Assembly (NCBI RefSeq): GCF_008933115.1
Contig: NZ_WBVO01000005.1
Span: 62,001-126,000, forward strand
Direction of reading: 5' to 3'
Source: Phaeocystidibacter luteus
Lineage (GTDB): Bacteria > Bacteroidota > Bacteroidia > Flavobacteriales > Schleiferiaceae
Length of the DNA: 64,000 nt
Shown here: positions 1 through 8,718 of the stretch, one piece after another
Layout: every line of letters begins with the position of its first letter
Position numbering within the stretch: the stretch's first letter is position 1
Position numbers and translations under genes: made by a program
The notes under the pieces: model-generated
The model's input: the letters and a program-made list of their open reading frames with translations, nothing else
What the model was told of the DNA's origin: nothing
Databases searched by the model: none

Positions 1-708
1 GCGACCAATCATCGTTTTGGGAAGGCGAACCTCTTTGATGGAGCCCCCTTCGACCACACAGTTGTTCGCTATTCGAATGACTCCACCCGTGGCGATAATT
101 CGCGTATCCGTTTCCTCCAAGAAAGGCTTCATCAACTTTTGGAGACAATCCCGTTCGAGGATACAATCCACATCGATGTTCATCACGTAGGGAGACTGGG
201 CAACATTCAACCCGGCATTCAGGGCATCTGCCTTACCACCGTTCTCCTTGTCCACAACCAGTAACTTCTTGAATGCGGGATTCTTAGACCGGTATACCTG
301 ACGTATTCGTTTACACTCTAGGCTTCCCGTAGGCTGAAAAGGAATGGGTTCGAGATCGTAGTTGTCGATACACTGTTGTAGTGTTGAATCTTTACTTCCA
401 TCATTGACCACAACAACTTGAAATCTAGGGTATTTCAAGGATAAAAGTGATCGAATATTCTCTACAATTGTGGCTTCTTCATTGTAGGCTGGGGCAAGGA
501 CAGAAACGGGAGGCGCAACGGAGCTTTTTAAGAGTAAGTCGTATTTGGCGTACTTATTCCGCTGAATGTAAATGCGCGCTTGGAGATTGGAAAATACTGC
601 CAGGAAGGTATAGGACAACATGACCAAGATGGTGAAGACGAAGATTCCTCCATATAGAATGAAGAAAACCCAGTCGGCGAAATTCAAATCAGTATCAAGC
701 TGCTCCAT
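1..708 (-). CDS. Family 2 glycosyltransferase, membrane-anchored (3' part beyond left edge)
   Basis: The reverse strand encodes 236 residues from an ATG at 708 and runs off the left edge, so the C-terminal part is missing. Residues 11-38 form one membrane segment. A GT-A catalytic domain follows, with PAYNEEATI at 73-81, VNDGSKD at 101-107 and the metal/nucleotide-sugar DxD motif at 179-181 (NIDVD). This organisation is typical of processive membrane glycosyltransferases that make and export polysaccharides, but the distal QxxRW motif lies outside the window, so processivity cannot be judged. The start overlaps the end of the HEAT-repeat gene by 14 bases, which points to translational coupling in one operon with that gene and the response regulator. 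An exopolysaccharide role is inference. Confidence 0.85.
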   Translation of the reverse strand, partial: MEQLDTDLNFADWVFFILYGGIFVFTILVMLSYTFLAVFSNLQARIYIQRNKYAKYDLLLKSSVAPPVSVLAPAYNEEATIVENIRSLLSLKYPRFQVVVVNDGSKDSTLQQCIDNYDLEPIPFQPTGSLECKRIRQVYRSKNPAFKKLLVVDKENGGKADALNAGLNVAQSPYVMNIDVDCILERDCLQKLMKPFLEETDTRIIATGGVIRIANNCVVEGGSIKEVRLPKTMIGR

Positions 709-1810
709 ACAAGACTTGGTCAATTATAACGTGTCGGTCTTCCGGCACCGTAGCTTTCAATTCAACCATATACCCCTCACCCGCCGTGGCCTCGAGTGCT
801 TTTGCGGCTGCAAGGCTCACATCGAAATCGCCAAAAACAAGTTGTGAAATGAGAAAACTTCTGTGCTTTCCTTCGATATCCAAATCGGCAATTGCCTCAA
901 TAATTTCAATCTGAACTGATTTAGATTCCACTTCAAAACGGTGCAGAAGGTTGGAAATCATCTGGGAATCTCCAAGTTCGCTGACTGCTTGAACACACAG
1001 TCGACGAATCTCGGTATTCTTATGTCCTATGAGATCTGGCACGTTGAGGATAATTTCAAACCAGCTCATCTTTATGGCTATTCTCAGGGTTAGCTCTGTG
1101 AGTGATTCATTCGGCGACCCCATCCAGTCGAGAATATTTGGCTTAACTGGGTCGCCAAGTTTCGCGCATTGCTCCATCAACCTCAATTGCTGCCACTTGG
1201 AAATGGGGCTAGTCAATTCGCCTATAGATGAAAGTGCGCGCCGGCCACCTAGAACTATGGCCGCAAACTGAGCTTCGTCACGAACTAGTCGCTTGTCGTG
1301 ATCGATATATTGAACCACTTCAAAAAGGTACCGGCGAATTCTAAATTCAGAGAGCGCGCTCAATGCTTTTACCTTTTGATGCCAGGGTCCATTCTTGAGT
1401 AATTCGAGCGTCATTCTTGGAAGATCTAGGTCTTTATAAATCTTCTCAATTCTCTCGGCACTTTCCCCTTCTAGTTGTTGATGTAACTCAATAAGATAAT
1501 CTGAAACTTTCGCATAGCTGTGAAAGTCGTACATGCTCACATTGAGCTCATTGCGCAAGTAAGCCAGCTGGGCATTCCATTCCTTGTCTCCTTCCTCCAC
1601 CTCATAAATGAGCGCCAAAATAATAGGCTCAATTTCAGCGAGTAGGGCTTTGGCTTTTCTATCCGCTTTCGACTTCCTCTTTCTGAGTCTCAAAACGATG
1701 AAAAACAAAACCGCACTGAGGACCAGGAGGCCGAAGGAAAACGTAAAAACGATTTGAAAACGAACGTCCTTTGCTGCGAACTGATTCCACAATTCCGAAA
1801 AGGTGTTCAT
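695..1810 (-). CDS. Membrane-anchored HEAT-repeat protein
   Basis: The product has 371 residues. A single membrane segment lies at about residues 20-42, followed by a basic stretch (RLRKRKSK) that predicts a cytoplasmic C-terminal part. The rest is all-helical and has HEAT-like repeats, clearest from about residue 130 (HQKVKALSALSEF, DKRLVRDEAQFAAIVL, NTEIRRLCVQAVSELGD, SVQIEIIEAIADL, DVSLAAAKALEATAG). HEAT repeats are protein-binding scaffolds, and no catalytic motif is visible. It lies 33 bases downstream of the response regulator and overlaps the glycosyltransferase, so it may link the regulator to the glycosyltransferase at the membrane; that link is inferred only from gene order. Confidence 0.75.
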   Translation of the reverse strand: MNTFSELWNQFAAKDVRFQIVFTFSFGLLVLSAVLFFIVLRLRKRKSKADRKAKALLAEIEPIILALIYEVEEGDKEWNAQLAYLRNELNVSMYDFHSYAKVSDYLIELHQQLEGESAERIEKIYKDLDLPRMTLELLKNGPWHQKVKALSALSEFRIRRYLFEVVQYIDHDKRLVRDEAQFAAIVLGGRRALSSIGELTSPISKWQQLRLMEQCAKLGDPVKPNILDWMGSPNESLTELTLRIAIKMSWFEIILNVPDLIGHKNTEIRRLCVQAVSELGDSQMISNLLHRFEVESKSVQIEIIEAIADLDIEGKHRSFLISQLVFGDFDVSLAAAKALEATAGEGYMVELKATVPEDRHVIIDQVLYGAA

Positions 1811-1843
1811 GCGCCGGGGGTTAGGTTAGTGCCCCGAAAGATA

Positions 1844-2212
1844 TTAAGATTTCAATAGCTTCTTAACTCGAAGGACCAACTCTTTCGGATTGAAAGGTTT
1901 CGTCATAAAATCATCTGCACCAAGATCAAAGGCATCCACCACGGTGTCCTCCGTCTTCAGCCCTGTAAGCAACAAGACTTTCATGGAGGCGTCTTTCTCC
2001 TTGACAATTTTAAGAAGCTCAATACCGCTGAGCCCAGGCATCATTACATCACTGATAATCAAGTCGTAAGTCTGTTCGCCTTGCAACTTCTCAATAGCCT
2101 CTTCTCCGCTTGTAGCGGTTACAACTACTAGGCCTTCTTTCTGCAATTTAAATTCGACTGCCTTGAGCAAAATTGGCTCATCGTCTACCAGTAAAATCTT
2201 GGCCGAACTCAT
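1844..2212 (-). CDS. Single-domain response regulator (CheY-like)
   Basis: The 122-residue protein is one receiver domain with no output domain. The acidic pair D10-D11, the phosphoacceptor D55 (ISDVMMPG), T83 and K105 (KPF) are all present, so it should be phosphorylated by a histidine kinase. No kinase is adjacent. The gene comes first in the minus-strand run regulator-HEAT-glycosyltransferase, so it probably acts by protein contact, perhaps through the HEAT protein. The ATG at 2212 gives the standard start just before KILLVDDE. Confidence 0.9.
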   Translation of the reverse strand: MSSAKILLVDDEPILLKAVEFKLQKEGLVVVTATSGEEAIEKLQGEQTYDLIISDVMMPGLSGIELLKIVKEKDASMKVLLLTGLKTEDTVVDAFDLGADDFMTKPFNPKELVLRVKKLLKS

Positions 2213-2296
2213 TCCGTGATTTCTCTTTTGGTCGTGGTCAAAAACGAAGGTACTGCTTTGACAGAAAACCCCCTCATTTTGGCCAATCTTTACTTC

Positions 2297-2313
2297 ACAC
2301 CCCTATGGGGTGT
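2297..2313. promoter_or_regulatory. Inverted repeat ACACCCC-TAT-GGGGTGT in a divergent intergenic region
   Basis: Seven-base perfect arms flank a 3-base spacer. A related G-rich half site (ATAGGGGGTATA) occurs about 35 bases to the right, near 2342. The element sits in the 255-base gap between the divergent response regulator (minus) and the first surface-protein gene (plus). The symmetry and spacing resemble an operator, but no family can be assigned. The rest of the gap shows no gene. Confidence 0.4.
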
Positions 2314-2467
2314 ATCCTCACAGCCCAAATCAATGCCAACCATAGGGGGTATAGTGTCATTCATCGAGAAAAGGCTACCATTCATCGAAAACGCCCATGA
2401 ACATTGGGTTTCAGCGAGGTTTTAGAGCGAAATTTGTCTCCAGAGAGACCTGAAATTAATTCACGCT

Positions 2468-4768
2468 ATGAGACTTAAGAATTTTTACCTCGCGCTAACG
2501 ATGCTCACGACCGCTTTCGCTTTCGGTCAGAACAACGACATCGTGGTAACTATCCAAAACCAAAACCAGGATAGCACCAATTTCACATTTGACATTTATG
2601 CTAGCACCACTTCTGGTACAACTTACCTAGGTGATGCCGACATCGTAATGTCTACCGCAGCAGCTAAGTGGAGCTCACTTGCCGTTGCTCATTCGAATGT
2701 TGATCCTAAGATTGGAAACTTCTCGTCTTCAATTATTAGTGGCGACATCGTCATTAACATCGGTGGCAATCTTAGCGCTACAGGTGTTTCAGACTTTCCG
2801 GACCTCACCACCACTCCAAAGAGAATTGCTTCAATTACACTTACCGATGTAAGCGACTTCTCAGCTACCGCTGATTTGGCGTTTGTAACATCTGGTAGCC
2901 CAAAGACTTTGATTTACGAAGTATACCAGTCTGGTAGCCGTCTTCGTCAACGTAAAATCAACGCACCAACTCTTCAAGCTCCAGCCGCTGGTGTTGCACC
3001 AGCTTCTGCTGTAACCAACTTTGTGGCTGACCTTTCTACGGTTGGTCAGGCTGGTTTGACTTGGGACGCAGCAACCGACAGTGTATTGATTATCGCACGT
3101 GAAGGTTCTGCAGTTGCAACTGGCCCAATCAACACCGTTGGTTTCAACGCAAACAATGCATTTGGTGACGGAGACCAAATCAATGTGACTTCGAGCCGCG
3201 AGTATGTAGTAGGTAAGTATGACGGATCTGCAACATCAGCTACAATTACTGGTCTCGCATCAGGAACAACCTACCACTTCGCTATCTATAAGTTCTCTGG
3301 CGGAAACGGTAGAACAGAAGCTTACAGCGCTGCTGCTACAGCTACAGGTGTTGGACTTAACGCCGAGCCTACTATCGCAGCTTCTGGCATCGACTTCAAT
3401 AACATTACTCCAACTGCATTCGACATCTCTTGGACTCAAGGTGATGGTGACAGCGTACTCGTTGTACTACGTGTAGTTGACTCTGCACAAGTTCTTCCAA
3501 CAGACGGACAAGGATATACAGCTAGCACAGACTTCTCTAATCCTTCTGACAGCACAGGTAACGGAAACTACGTTCTCGTGTACGCAGCAAACACTGGTTC
3601 ACTTTCAGTAAGCGGTCTAACTGCCGGACTAGAGTACGCGGTTGAGATCTACGAATTCAACGGATCAGGTTCTTCTGCAAACTACTTAACTAGCAGCTTT
3701 GCTTCTGCTACTCAGTACAGCCAATTCGGCGAGCCTTCTACAGCCTTCGCTGGTGTAACTGTAAATGCAGTTACAGCTAACGGAATCCAAGTGACTTGGA
3801 CTGACCCTTCAGAGGCGGACAACCAATGGATTGTTGTAGCTCGCTTGAGCACAGATGCAGCAACTGCTCCTGGAGCGGGTGACGACTACGCGGCTGACAC
3901 AGCGTTCGGTTCTGGTGAAGCTATCGGTAACGGATTCGTAGTCTACAATGGCGACGGATCTGAAGGTTCTGTAACTATTGGCAACCTCGACCAGAATGAA
4001 ACTTACGCGTTCGACGTTTACGCATACACAGGTTCTACAGCTTCAGACAGCGCAGTACTTAACTACTCTGACGCGGTTGACGGAAACGGTTCTGCCGTGA
4101 CTTGGATGGAAGCTTCGGTAATCGTTCTTCTTGAAGGTCCATATGACGGAACGGATATGGGATCTGTAAACATCACAGTACCATCAAGCCAGCCATACAA
4201 CCAAGCACCTTGGAACTACGCTGGAACAGAGACAAACGGTTCACTTCCTGCGAACGTAGTTGACTGGGTTCTTCTAGAGCTTCGCACATCTGCTAGCGGT
4301 TCTGAGAACGCTTCAACAGTTGCCTTCACTCAAGCAGCACTTCTTCTTGACGACGGTACTATCGTAGCGGCTGACGGTTCTTCAACTCCAATCTTCGAAT
4401 TGAGCTCAGAAGACGACTACTACATCGCAGTACGCCACCGTAATCACTTGGCGGTTAGCTCAGACACTGTTCTTAGCGACGGTGGTAAGAGCGCCTTCAC
4501 GTACAACTTCAGCACTGCTGGAGCTAACGGAACAGAGGGTATGTACGACTACAACGGCGATGGTTCACTTTACGTGATGTACGCTGGATGGGTTGACCCA
4601 ACTACCGATGCAACAATTAACGCTGGTGACTACAGCGCGGTTTACACAGATCGCAACAACACTAGCGCTACTTACGACTTCACTGATGCTAACATGGACG
4701 GTCTAGTTGATTCTGCCGACCGAGCAGCAGTGTTCAACAACAGAGATTACGCGGAGCAACTTCCGTAA
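2468..4768 (+). CDS. Secreted multidomain surface protein with FN3-like repeats and dockerin-like C-terminus
   Basis: The 766-residue protein starts with a signal peptide (cleavage near AFAFG-QNN at about residue 21). Residues 22-165 form a beta-rich domain resembling cohesin or carbohydrate-binding sandwiches. Three FN3-like repeats follow at about 175-295, 300-415 and 425-545, each with a late T/S-Y-x-F-x-I/V-Y-x-F/Y strand (YHFAIYKF, YAVEIYEF, YAFDVYAY). Residues 550-766 are a C-terminal module (LEGPY, VDWVLLELR, HRNHL) ending in EF-hand-like loops DYNGDG and DANMDGLVDSADRA. The same module ends the next protein and the 3157-residue protein. No T9SS type A domain is visible. Codons for Asn, Asp, Tyr and Phe are mostly C-ending, which suggests high expression. 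A strong hairpin terminator follows. Confidence 0.8.
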   Translation: MRLKNFYLALTMLTTAFAFGQNNDIVVTIQNQNQDSTNFTFDIYASTTSGTTYLGDADIVMSTAAAKWSSLAVAHSNVDPKIGNFSSSIISGDIVINIGGNLSATGVSDFPDLTTTPKRIASITLTDVSDFSATADLAFVTSGSPKTLIYEVYQSGSRLRQRKINAPTLQAPAAGVAPASAVTNFVADLSTVGQAGLTWDAATDSVLIIAREGSAVATGPINTVGFNANNAFGDGDQINVTSSREYVVGKYDGSATSATITGLASGTTYHFAIYKFSGGNGRTEAYSAAATATGVGLNAEPTIAASGIDFNNITPTAFDISWTQGDGDSVLVVLRVVDSAQVLPTDGQGYTASTDFSNPSDSTGNGNYVLVYAANTGSLSVSGLTAGLEYAVEIYEFNGSGSSANYLTSSFASATQYSQFGEPSTAFAGVTVNAVTANGIQVTWTDPSEADNQWIVVARLSTDAATAPGAGDDYAADTAFGSGEAIGNGFVVYNGDGSEGSVTIGNLDQNETYAFDVYAYTGSTASDSAVLNYSDAVDGNGSAVTWMEASVIVLLEGPYDGTDMGSVNITVPSSQPYNQAPWNYAGTETNGSLPANVVDWVLLELRTSASGSENASTVAFTQAALLLDDGTIVAADGSSTPIFELSSEDDYYIAVRHRNHLAVSSDTVLSDGGKSAFTYNFSTAGANGTEGMYDYNGDGSLYVMYAGWVDPTTDATINAGDYSAVYTDRNNTSATYDFTDANMDGLVDSADRAAVFNNRDYAEQLP

Positions 4769-4783
4769 GTGAAATATGAACCA

Positions 4784-4820
4784 GGGTCTCGGGACAACCA
4801 ACCTGAGACCCCGGTTTTTC
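4784..4820 (+). terminator. Rho-independent terminator after the FN3 surface-protein gene
   Basis: A ten-pair stem with one G-U pair (4784-4793 with 4802-4811) closes an 8-base loop and is followed by GGTTTTTC at 4813-4820. It separates the first surface-protein gene from the next one, whose ATG is at 4881. Confidence 0.85.
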
Positions 4821-4880
4821 TTCGAGAGACCTAAGACCTACAACCTGTACTACCCACTAATTGAAAAGTTAATAGCGATA

Positions 4881-6167
4881 ATGAAATTTCGTCTATACAT
4901 ACTTCTTCTCCTTACTTCCCTCGCCGGCTGGGCTCAGTCGACGGACAGGGTAGACGTGGGTGTGCAGAATTATCAAGAGCATCCAAGCGGGTCTGTTTCT
5001 TTTGACCTTACGCTCGAATGTACTCTAGGAGACACTGTGTTCATCGGATTCTCTGATATCGTGTTCAGTGCGGATTGGACTCAGTTCGCAAATCCTACGT
5101 ACACAGTAACTTCACTTGGAAACGCAACGAGCCGTTCTGGCAACACGAACCTTTCTACAGGTTGGATTCGCCGCGGTATCCAAAACAACGAAGATGTTCT
5201 GATCTACACTTTAGATCCGAAGTTCATCGAGTATCAGTATCAGTTCAACGACAACGTAATCGCGTTGAAGAAGAACGTAGTTGTGCCTTTGGTTCACATT
5301 GAAATCGCAGGATACACCGGTGTAGCTGATCCAACACTAGCTTTTGTGGAAACTGGTGAGTCGAATGAGAACATCACAAACATGTACGGTTTCTCAACAC
5401 GCACACCGAAGTTCGAAACTGAAGCCGTAGACCTACGATTCAGCGATTTCCCTTCATTGGGGTCACCACGTTTGGATCTTACCATCATGTTGGAAGGCCC
5501 ATATAATTCTTCAACAGGTGAAATGAGCACCGACTTGAATAGCCAGGGCTTACTTCCACTGAACAACCCATACTCTGGAGCGCCTTGGAACTACACTGGC
5601 GGAGATAGTGTAACCTCTATCCCTAACGCTGATGTAGTGGACTGGGTACTCGTAGAAATTCGTGAATCAAATGCAGCAAACAATGCGAACTCTTCTTCTG
5701 TGATTGGAACGCGTGCAGCATTTGTTTTGAAAGATGGAAGCGTCGTTGATATGGACGGATCTTCTTATCTTGAATTCGACAACGTAGAGTTTGACCCAAG
5801 TAAGCGTCAATTTGCGGTAGTTTACCACAGAAACCACTTGGCCATCATGTGTGCAGACTCCCTCGATTATGTAGACACCAATCCTTCTGAACCAAGATGG
5901 GAGTGTGACATGACCGATGGCCTACATGAAATCTTCGGTGGAAACAATGGTGCGAAGCTTAGTGGAGGGACTGTAGCTATGATGATGGCTGGTGATGGTT
6001 CAAGTGATGGAAATATCCAGAACACAGATAAATTAACGACTTGGTTGCCTTTCAACGGAACTAGTGGTTACCTTTATGCTGACTTCAATTTGAATGGCCA
6101 AGTTCAAAATGATGACTCTGAATTACTTTGGTACGACAACAACGGTAAATCATCGCAAGTACCATGA
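4881..6167 (+). CDS. Secreted surface protein with cohesin-like N-terminal and dockerin-like C-terminal module
   Basis: The reading frame is open from 4776, but the ATG at 4881 is preferred: it yields a clear signal peptide (MKFRLYILLLLTSLAGWAQS) and lies after the upstream terminator. The protein then has 428 residues. Residues 20-190 form a beta domain (VDVGVQNYQ, FIGFSDIVFSADW) related in layout to the start of the previous protein. Residues 195-428 are the shared C-terminal module (LEGPYNSSTGEM, VDWVLVEIRES, HRNHLAIM), ending with the Asp/Asn-rich loop DFNLNGQVQNDD and a terminal VP. The binding role is inferred. Its stop overlaps the next start by four bases (ATGA), so the two genes are probably translated in a coupled way. 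Confidence 0.75.
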   Translation: MKFRLYILLLLTSLAGWAQSTDRVDVGVQNYQEHPSGSVSFDLTLECTLGDTVFIGFSDIVFSADWTQFANPTYTVTSLGNATSRSGNTNLSTGWIRRGIQNNEDVLIYTLDPKFIEYQYQFNDNVIALKKNVVVPLVHIEIAGYTGVADPTLAFVETGESNENITNMYGFSTRTPKFETEAVDLRFSDFPSLGSPRLDLTIMLEGPYNSSTGEMSTDLNSQGLLPLNNPYSGAPWNYTGGDSVTSIPNADVVDWVLVEIRESNAANNANSSSVIGTRAAFVLKDGSVVDMDGSSYLEFDNVEFDPSKRQFAVVYHRNHLAIMCADSLDYVDTNPSEPRWECDMTDGLHEIFGGNNGAKLSGGTVAMMMAGDGSSDGNIQNTDKLTTWLPFNGTSGYLYADFNLNGQVQNDDSELLWYDNNGKSSQVP

Positions 6168-8642
6168 GACCTGTAAACATTAAAATACTAGCGATAATCT
6201 TCGCAATAGGCATAGGTTTAAATCTGAATGCCCAAGAACAACTTGATTTTCAAATTTCAAGTTCAACAGTGACGTCGGGATCCCCAGACACTTTAGAAGT
6301 AACTGTTCAAATACGAGCTTCTGTAGGCTCATCTTGCCTTCGTACATCACAACTTTATTTCAATTACAACTCTGATGCGTTCGGCACAAACGTAATTGAC
6401 AATGAGAAAATCAGAATTGAGAAAGGGTCACTCATCGAAGATGTATCGTTCATGAGTAATCCTATTGAAATATACTCTATAGACACTGCCGATAATACTA
6501 CGTCAAGATTAGCGGTCACCATTACATCAACTCAACAATCAACGAATTGTGGAGATGACCTCTTTTTTAGTGGTTCTGGAGTGAATGCTCACGCCACAGT
6601 AACCTCTACTTGGTCAGATTTGATTATCCTACATATCCCAATTTCTAACGCAGCGGAATTACCGAAAATCGATTGGCAGTCTAGTTTAAGTAGTGGCCAG
6701 CAATTCTTTCAAACTACTTCTGCGAGTCCCGAGCAAAGTTCATTACCTGACTCTTTTTTCTTGGATGCTAAAGTATACCCTCTTCAAGACTACGACATCA
6801 TCTGGAACGGATCATCTTGGACTGGTGGATCGGGTGGTAGCGGAGAGCCAAACTCTGCCGATGCGGCACTTAACCTTCTTGTTGAAACTGGAACCCTCCC
6901 CTATTTCGGGTAATGCCTCAGTCCAAAACTTGATTATTTTGAACGAAGGCGTTCTTGATCTCGGTGGTAATACACTTACGATTACTGGTGATATCATTGG
7001 CTCGGTGAGTGGCTTCTTACGTAATGGAACTGTTCAATTCGCCGGAAGTTCCGCTCAAACCATTACCGGAACAACGAGTTGGGATGATATTCAAATTAAC
7101 AACGCCAATGGCGTTACGATTGAAAACGATACACAAAGCGTTTACGGTGTAGTAACTCTGACCGACGGAGCGCTTTCAACTAATGATGCACTTAAACTGA
7201 GAGCAACCGACACGAGCTATGCTCAAATCGAGCCAGGTAGTGGTTCCCTTTCTGGCAATGTGACGTACGAGATGTATATATCTCAAGCGGGATGGCATAA
7301 CATTGCATCACCTATCGCGAGTATGACCCTCGCCGATTTGGAAGACGATATCATCATCAACTATGATGGAAATGCCGCTGGTGTTTCAGCTTACTATTGG
7401 AATGCTGGTAGCGGAGATTTCGTTGCAGCTACCGCCAACACAGACAATTTTACTGGTGGATGGAATGTGTTTATCAACAACAACTTCATTGCGTCAGGAA
7501 AAGGTGTTAACAATGACGGTAACCTTCCAGTAATTCTTGATCTTACAGGGGTTCCCAACGATGGTTCTCAAAACATAACTCTAGATTACGCTGCTATTCC
7601 TGCGTGGAGCGGATTCTCTACATCTCAAGGCGGAGCTGCTACAGATACGGCTGGATGGAATTTGATAGCCAATCCATATCCTTCAAACCTAGATTGGAAC
7701 CAAGTCAACAAAGACATTCCAGGCACTATTAATGGATACTATTACATATGGGACCCAGGAGCGGGAAGTTATGTTTACCACAATGGTTCAACAGGGTCAG
7801 GAGGAAGAACAGCTACTATTGCTCCAATGCAGGCAGTTTGGGTCAAACTTGATGAGTCTGATGCTACATCCTCAACAGCCTTCGATTTTGCAAACGCTGA
7901 TCGTACGGTAAGCAATCCTGCTGCGCATCTTAAAATATTTGAGCAAATTGAATTGGGTCTGTCCGAAGCCTCGGAGCTTTCTGATGTGACTTATGCTGTT
8001 CGTGATCAAGGCGGCTACTCTTTGGACTATGACTCCAGAGGAGATGCGATTAAGCAGTTGAACCCAGGAAAGGCCAACATTTATTTCTTCACTAATGACA
8101 GCCTGCCTGTTGCAATTAACACAATCGACCAAAGCTACAGCGGAGACTCCCTTATGATTGGAGTTCAAGGTGAGAACGGCGTTGTATATGAAGTTGATTT
8201 GCGTCAAAACAGCTTCCCTCAGGACTTTAAAGTAGAGTTGTTCGATAGAAAGACAGGAACGATTACTGACCTGAAATCATCGAGCTATACATTCACGAAT
8301 GACACCGCATTCTCTGAACACCGCTTCAACCTTTACGCCGTTTCTAAGACCGTTGGTATCGAAGAGCCGGGAGATGGTGGTGCTGGAGGTCAAACCGCAT
8401 TTGGTGTGGTTACCCGTGGTGAATCGATAATCGTAGATCTTTCTTCCTCTCAATTGCCGCCTGAAGTCGACATTGATGTCGTAGATATTTCAGGCAGAAT
8501 TATTTACGAAAAATCAGGTATTGATTCCAATGGCGAATTCGAATTTAGTTTCGACACCGGACTTAATCAGGCTTACATCTACGTCGTTAGAGTAAAGAAC
8601 CCTGAGACTGGTGAGATGTGGACTGAGAAGATTTTCTACTAG
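6164..8642 (+). CDS. T9SS-secreted surface protein, split by a one-base frameshift at 6898-6901
   Basis: The first frame (6164-6913, 249 residues) has a signal peptide (to about LNLNAQ) and a cohesin-like beta domain, and ends a few codons after ETGTLP. The +1 frame, open to 8642, resumes at PISGNASVQNL with no loss of domain logic. Removing one C from the CCCC run at 6898-6901 gives a continuous 825-residue protein. The long part has hyaline-type beta repeats (GVLDLGGNTLTITGDI), a region with NIASPI and WNLIANPYPSNLDW typical of Bacteroidota surface proteins, and a type A T9SS sorting domain in the last 85 residues (DVVDISGRIIYE, YIYVVRVKNPETG, EKIFY). An assembly error, a real mutation or +1 frameshifting are all possible. 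Confidence 0.75.
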
Positions 8643-8718
8643 CCGCAACCTACCGGCATAGGTCTAACTTTCTCATTCTCTGCGAACTATAGCGGACTCG
8701 CTCAAGGTATAGAGAGTT

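Noticed and set aside
4776-4880. N-terminal extension of the second surface protein
   Set aside because: It crosses the terminator hairpin and precedes the natural signal peptide at 4881.
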